From Chromera velia (taxonomy: Eukaryota; Sar; Chromeraceae), in assembly GCA_018398765.1 (NCBI GenBank), contig JAHBMJ010003886.1, forward strand, positions 1 to 44,910: DNA of 44,910 nt, read 5' to 3'. Shown one piece after another: positions 39,796-44,910 of the stretch (positions are counted from its first letter, which is position 1; every line of letters begins with the position of its first letter). The notes below the pieces were generated by a model. The model did not search any database and was not told where the DNA came from. It saw only the letters and a list, made by a program, of their open reading frames with translations. Made by a program: the position numbers and the translations under genes.

Positions 39796-40746
39796 ATGTT
39801 TGAACCCTCAGTCAAGTTGACCTCAGGTGCCCAGGGTTCCATTCCCCTGATCGGCTTTGGCACTTGGAAGGCCGAGTCGGGGGAAGTGAAGAAAGCAGTC
39901 AAGGCGGCTGTGGCCGCTGGAATCCGTCACATTGACTGTGCTGCTGTTTACGCCAATGAAAAAGAGGTGGGGGAGGCCTTGACTGAGATTTTTGCTGAGG
40001 GGAAGGTCAAGAGAGGGGATCTCTGGATCACCTCGAAGCTTTGGAATACCTGCCATGACCCCGAGAACGTTGAGAAGGCCGCCAAGAGCACCATCGAAGA
40101 TCTCAAGTGTGAGTACTTGGACCTCTACCTGGTCCATTGGCCCTGTGCTTTCGCTTTCACGGGCCTGCCTTGCCGTCCGGATACCGATTTCTGCCCCAGA
40201 GATGCAGAAGGGAATATTAAGTTTGCCAAAGTCTCTCTTCAGCAAACGTGGGGGGCAATGGAGCAGTTGGTGGAGAAGAAAATCGTTTCCCACATCGGCG
40301 TCTCCAACTACCCTCTGATCAACATTCTGGATATGTTGACTTACTGCAAAATCAAGCCTGCAGTGAACCAGATCGAGGTGCATCCATACAACTCACGAGA
40401 GGAGTTGATTCTAGAGTGCCAACGCCTAGGCATCCACGTCACTGCCTACTCCCCCCTGGGCTCAGGTGTGGGGGCTACAGGTCCCCTGGGAGACGGTGTG
40501 ATTGGAGGGATCGCACAGGCCCTCGGGTGTTCTCCTGGCCAGGTCATTTTGTCCTGGATTGTCCAACAGGGGGTTTCTGTGATTCCGAAAAGTGTGAAGG
40601 CAGAACGGATCAAGGCGAATGCCCAGATGGTCAAATTGTCTCCTGAACAAATGAAGGAGATTTCAGGGCTGAACAAAAACATGGTCACGTGTGACATGCG
40701 CGTGTACTGGCAATACCCCATTCACTACGGAAAGACCATCACTTAA
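39796..40746 (+). CDS. Aldo-keto reductase
   Basis: Single uninterrupted exon, 316 codons, ATG at 39796 and TAA at 40746, the usual family length. (β/α)8 barrel landmarks in order: IPLIGFGTWKA near residue 16; HIDCAAVYANE with catalytic Asp47 and Tyr52; WITSKLW with Lys81; LYLVHWP with His114; IGVSNY; AVNQIEVHPY; YSPLGSG; and the cofactor loop VIPKSVKAERIKAN, whose Lys and Arg normally bind the NADPH 2'-phosphate. The full Asp-Tyr-Lys-His tetrad is present, so it should reduce carbonyls (aldehydes, aldoses or ketones) in the cytosol using NADPH. The exact substrate cannot be read from sequence. The absence of introns contrasts with its neighbours and may reflect retroposition or ancient transfer. 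Confidence 0.96.
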   Translation: MFEPSVKLTSGAQGSIPLIGFGTWKAESGEVKKAVKAAVAAGIRHIDCAAVYANEKEVGEALTEIFAEGKVKRGDLWITSKLWNTCHDPENVEKAAKSTIEDLKCEYLDLYLVHWPCAFAFTGLPCRPDTDFCPRDAEGNIKFAKVSLQQTWGAMEQLVEKKIVSHIGVSNYPLINILDMLTYCKIKPAVNQIEVHPYNSREELILECQRLGIHVTAYSPLGSGVGATGPLGDGVIGGIAQALGCSPGQVILSWIVQQGVSVIPKSVKAERIKANAQMVKLSPEQMKEISGLNKNMVTCDMRVYWQYPIHYGKTIT

Positions 40747-41505
40747 ATTATCTGTCTAATTCTTTTTTCAATCAATTTATGTGAGGGGGGAAAGGAAGAG
40801 AGGAAGCTTACAATTTGCGGGGGTAACAGAGAGAAACGAAGGGCAGGGAGGGGAGGGGAGGGGAAACAGCTGATGGCTGTCTTACTCCTTCCGCCATAAT
40901 TTGGGACTCTGAAAGAGTCGTTGGGGTCCTTTGTTCTGCCGGTGTCTTTGTTCCCCCGAGAAGACACAAGAGGGAGCGGGGTGAAAGAATATCCAGGGGA
41001 AGATGATGATGGCGAACAATGAATGGAAGAAAGAGCTCTCTCTCACTTTGGGAGCTCCAACGTGCAAAGGAGTTTATTTTCTGGAGGGTTTTTTAGCGAA
41101 GTCCCCGTGCGGTGGCAGGCACTTCTGTGATGTGCTGCTGTGTCAGAAACAGAAAAAAGATGCGAAGAAGTGTCCTTTCATGCGATCGAATGCTTGCCCA
41201 TGAGTCTCTTCTATCTGTTCAGACGTTGTCATTTCCGTCAGTGTGTTTGCTCGTCTGTTTTCGCGGGGGCACATTCCGTTGAGAAAGAGACGTACACCTG
41301 CAGAAACTTACTTCTCATTCACCTTTTTGGCTGGGCCGCTCATGCAGTTGCTCTCTCTGACAGAAAGAGATCGATCGGAGCAGTCCGGCTGAAGGTCTAA
41401 TCGATCGAACATCCCCGCCATGAATTGAGGTCGTAGCCTCGTAGGAGACAAATGATGAAGAAGCAAGTGTGTGCGCAGATGTGTGTGTGAGAGAGCGAGA
41501 GATAC

Positions 41506-41539
<34 letters not shown>

Positions 41540-41580
41540 ACAGTTGTAAGAATGTATATACAGTAACTTTCTAGGTAACT
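40747..41580. other. 3' flank of aldo-keto reductase, no supported gene
   Basis: (GGGGA)n-like stretch at 40,845–40,865, (TG)n at 41,511–41,538. ORFs at 41003–41203 and 41140–41400 show no recognisable domain. Confidence 0.5.
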
Positions 41581-41590
41581 TTAGTGAAGG

Positions 41591-41868
41591 ACTAGGTATG
41601 ATCTGTAAAGTTATTTTTATAATAAAGTTTGCACACAGACTTTAGACTTTAAAACTTTTTTAGTTTTAAAACTTTAAGAATAAATTAAATTTAAAAAGGC
41701 TTGAACACATTGATGTGTTGTTTAGGATTGTTTAGCCTTTTAAAACATTTTTTAATGTGTGTGAAAAAAAAATTAAAGTGGGTTTGAAAAGTTATATTTT
41801 AGAGTCCACAGACTCAAACCAGACTTTAAACTTTATTTCACTTTAAAACTTTACAGATCACACCTAGT
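41591..41868. mobile_element. Small AT-rich inverted-repeat element (MITE-like)
   Basis: Left end ACTAGGTATGATCTGTAAAG and right end (reversed) ACTAGGTGTGATCTGTAAAG are near-perfect inverted repeats of about 22 bp. The interior is AT-rich with many ACTTTAAA words. GTGAAGG lies just left (41584–41590) and two bases right (41871–41877). Confidence 0.75.
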
Positions 41869-41877
41869 AGGTGAAGG

Positions 41878-42767
41878 TACACTGAAACCATAGTGTGACA
41901 CAATTAAAATTATGATACAATACTCCATACACCAGTACCAGTGACATAAATAATTGTGTTACAATAGGTGTGATGAAATAGTTTGAGTAAATTAGGTGTG
42001 ATGAAATTGTTAGACAAACTTTGAAGTGATCCTAGACTTTTAAAGTGACTAGCAGCCACTAGCTTGAAATCTTCAGAGTCGTTGAAGGTCAGACTCACCT
42101 CATTCACTCATTCATTCACTCACTCACTTACTCACTTCCTTCACTTACCTTACCCACTTACTCACTCACTTACTCACTCACTTACCTCACTCACCCACCC
42201 ACCCCACTCACCTCACTCACCTCACTCACTTACTCACTCACTCACTCCCTTACTCATTCACTGCCTTGGTCATTCATAATTTATTTATTTATTCATTCAT
42301 TTATTCATTTATTTATTCATTCATTCATTCATTCATTTATTCATTCATTCATTCAATCAATCAAAATCGTCTCCTTCCTCTGCATCGCTTTCGTGCTTTC
42401 TTTTTTGCTGCGGACTCAATAGTCCTGAGAGCCCTCCGCTGCGGCCCGAGCGTCCTCTAGAAGGGGCCAATGCGCTGCTACCCCCTCTACTGGACATCAT
42501 TCTTTTGAAGATATGGTCACTGCACTGATCAGATATCCCTCTCCTTCCCTCGCTTCCACCCCGTACAGTCTGTGCAGCGGCTATCTCGCCGCCCTTCGAC
42601 GCGTGTCAAGCCGTGATCTACAACTAATTTTATCACACATAAGTGTGATTTAATTAAATCAGTTAAAAGTTCTTAAAATCATAATTATTGTTTCATAAAT
42701 CATTGTCACACATTGTGACACAAAAGGTTTTAGAAATTCTCATTGTGACACACTATAGTTCCAGTAT
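41878..42767. mobile_element. 890-bp inverted-repeat element flanked by AGGTGAAGG
   Basis: Left end CACTGAAACCATAGTGTGAC and right end (reversed) TACTGGAACTATAGTGTGTC match over about 23 bp with three mismatches. A 9-bp direct repeat AGGTGAAGG flanks it (41869–41877 and 42768–42776). The interior includes (CACT)n at 42,100–42,250 and (ATTC)n/(ATTT)n at 42,275–42,362. No transposase is visible. Confidence 0.72.
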
Positions 42768-42776
42768 AGGTGAAGG

Positions 42777-43746
42777 ATGTATCTACGGATGTACACGAAA
42801 GTACTCTCAATGTCTGCATGCTAAGTAGTTCAAACTAGTTCAAAAATTATGGTAAAAATAGAGTATTTGATTTAAAGTTTAAATATTGCATATTCCAGTA
42901 CATTCGATATTTTTTTTCTGATTTTCACTATTTTTACACATTAGTTTTAATTACCTTTATTGTGTATTATTATCTTGAAACTTGTTTTCAACACTGTGTT
43001 AAGCTTTTACATACTTTTGGTGTTCAATGTTTATTTTCCCCCCCTGTTTAAGCTGTCACGCATCATCTAGAGAACGATGTTAAACACGCCCTTCGACGGG
43101 AGAGCTCTAGCCTTTGTGGACCATTATGGTTGTCGGCACTTCCCTTCCCATTCTTACACCTCTCTGGGACAGTGGACACCAATAGACACCAAGTTAGTAC
43201 CTTTTGCAATCAAAAAGTAATTAAAAGTAATGGAGGCACCAAAATTTTTTTTTACAATATATATTTGGTCGTTTTTGTTAGATGCAAATGCTATAGGCCT
43301 GCCTAGGGGCACTAAATTAGTGTCTGTGAAGGGGTTCCGCGCACAAAACGCGCGCGCGTGCATGCATGTCTGACTTTAATTAATGCCTGCATATGCATGC
43401 AATTGCATGCGCTGTGCCTTTCTCGAGTGTATATTAATTCCAGATCGATTGCTGACCGTTTTTCGGAATCATCGCCGCTCCCCGGAGAGACGTAGAAGCT
43501 TGTGATGAAGACCTGACGTCACTTTTCGCCTTATTGTCCGGAAGGTCTGGTCAGACACTGTTCGTTTGAAGAAGCACGCATGCAAGAGTCGTTGTTCGAA
43601 CTCAGGCCGATCTCAAATTTATCTTTAGATTCTTGGGAGCAACCCTTGTCGTGCATCTGTCGTGCATCGCCAGCCGGAAGACCAAGTAAAGGATCAATCA
43701 AGTGAACACTTATACGATCACACAAAGAAGGAAAAGAGCAGATAAC
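42777..43746. other. AT-rich intergenic DNA, no supported gene
   Basis: 43,340–43,415 is a cluster of GCGCGC and GCATGCATG words, including ATGCATGCAATTGCATGC. Nothing else assigned before the next start codon. Confidence 0.5.
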
Positions 43747-44483
43747 ATGTCTTCGATGGGAGACAACAGGAGTGAGTCACGGAACTCTGACATGGTTCCG
43801 GGGGACCTCTCTGAAGTCGACGATATGGACAGACGGGAGGAGGAACCACAAGAGACTCGTCGCCTCTTGTCCCCCATTCCAGTGGGGGAGAAGGCCACAC
43901 AGAACCAGAACGACGAGAGCCAGAGACCCCAAGGACGGAGAGCTTCTGTCGATCAGAGTCCGCGAGAAAGCCCGCCTGAGGTTAACATACGGGGAATGAA
44001 AAGCAGAGGGAGCATGGAATCTATGCCAGTGCGAGAGGATTCGAATAAATATGATGAGGTGGCATTGGGAGAAAACCAGGGGGAGGTGATTCCAGAGGAG
44101 GAAAAGAAGAGAATGATGACGGTAAGTGCGTGGGCTGCTTTTCTGCTTGAAGGAGGTATTTATTCGCAATAGTCGAAGAAAACCATGGCAGCTTCTTCTC
44201 CCATCAGGGTCTTGCTCTCTGGCTGTCCAAGTTTTTTGTTTCCAAAGTCATGGATCCAGTCCTGCACCGGGTGGAGATGACACAGACCTAGGATCTGTTT
44301 AATGGGTTACAAATTGAGCAAGAGATGGAAGACTCGAATTGATAAAAAGAGGGATGCAGGAAGAGAAGGAAGAAGGAGGAAGGAAGGAAGGAAGGAAGGT
44401 CGACTCGGCGGATGGATGGCAGAGGCAGGGCGGGAGGGCGGATCGGAGAGCGCCAGGGAAGGAGGTGGGAGTGAGAGAGAAAG

Positions 44484-44553
<70 letters not shown>

Positions 44554-44910
44554 CTGCGGGGGGGGAAAGGGTACAGAGGTAAGAAACGATTTGGGTGCAA
44601 AGACATGCACTCAGCATCTTCAAGAATCACTCGATGCCTTTTGGCGTGTGTTGGCAGACAGATCGGCGAATCTACATCAACTGACTCCTTCATAGAAGGC
44701 GGGAGCAACGCCAAAGATTTGAAAGCTTCGACCGTCTCAGAATGAACCTCATCTGTCCCCCCAGCTCAGACGAAGGGTTGAAGAAGTAAGACACAGCGAT
44801 CATGCATCAATCAGGTTTGTTGCTGCCTATCTGATGGTGGTCTTTTTGCAGGAATCTCTACAGCGATGCTTGCGGGCAGGAGACAAAAAGGAGAACATCG
44901 GAACGCTGGC
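43747..44910 (+). CDS. Unrecognised acidic/Ser-rich protein, 5' exons (runs off right edge)
   Basis: Exon 1 is 43747–44121 (125 codons, MSSMGDNRSESRNSD…EEEKKRMMT), donor GTAAGT. Exon 2 is 44208–44270 (GLALWLSKFFVSKVMDPVLH plus Arg), donor GTGGAG. A 21-nt microexon at 44765–44785 encodes LRRRVEE, donor GTAAGA. The last visible exon starts at 44853 (ESLQRCLRAGDKKENIGTL). All are phase 0. The first exon is hydrophilic, rich in Glu, Arg and Ser and probably disordered; exon 2 is amphipathic. If exon 2 were read through instead, the protein would stop at TAG near 44,290. No known family recognised. Confidence 0.5.
44485..44553. repeat. (GA)n microsatellite
   Basis: Lies in the intron between exon 2 and the microexon of the rightmost gene. 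Confidence 0.93.

Overview
The window is eukaryotic nuclear DNA. It carries spliced genes with GT–AG introns, long microsatellite-rich intergenic stretches, an LTR retrotransposon, MITE-like elements and two assembly gaps (a 52-N run and a single N). Gene style (hundreds of bases of CT/GT/GA simple repeats inside introns, many TGCATGCA-type motifs) suggests a protist alga, perhaps a chromerid alveolate such as Chromera velia. That assignment is inference; no marker gene here fixes the taxon.

Layout. 1–1274 (-): first ~424 codons of a NUP98/Nup116-type GLFG nucleoporin with a Rae1/Gle2-binding (GLEBS) motif, running off the left edge. 1.3–11.7 kb: gene-poor DNA with pyrimidine and ACTC repeats, a dispersed CAACA-rich repeat, a decayed retroelement-like ORF and a hAT transposase fragment. 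11.8–14.8 kb (-): cullin-4, the scaffold of CRL4 ubiquitin ligases, with an N gap next to a low-complexity insertion. 15.5–23.2 kb (+): a 14-exon BCP1/BCCIP gene, divergent from CUL4 across 690 bp. Its exon phases join without conflict into a 448-residue protein; most of its 5' splice sites are GTC-type, and its introns hold a triplicated splice acceptor and one of two copies of a hairpin-rich 153-bp repeat (the other lies in a later intron of the same gene).

24.7–28.8 kb: a Ty1/copia-like LTR element on the minus strand with 315-bp TG...CA LTRs and a 5-bp target duplication. It retains gag, protease and the end of RNase H; integrase and reverse transcriptase are missing. 29.7–31.5 kb (-): a pseudogene of a multipass membrane RING-H2 protein. 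33.0–34.4 kb (-): a decayed gag-like ORF. 35.0 kb: a 233-bp MITE with an 8-bp target duplication. In this 24–35 kb block the visible damage is largely C-to-T/G-to-A: premature TAG, TAA and TGA codons, a lost RING cysteine, and 9 of 9 LTR differences being transitions.

35.6–38.9 kb (-): a spliced gene for an unrecognised membrane protein. It is divergent from an intronless aldo-keto reductase at 39.8–40.7 kb (+), with a GC-rich island between them. 41.6–42.8 kb: two adjacent inverted-repeat elements inserted at the same GTGAAGG site. 43.7 kb to the right end (+): the first exons of an unrecognised acidic/Ser-rich protein. The host genes are independent housekeeping-type loci (nuclear pore, ubiquitin ligase, nuclear chaperone, oxidoreductase), not an operon; the unusual content lies in splice-site structure and in the repeat layers.
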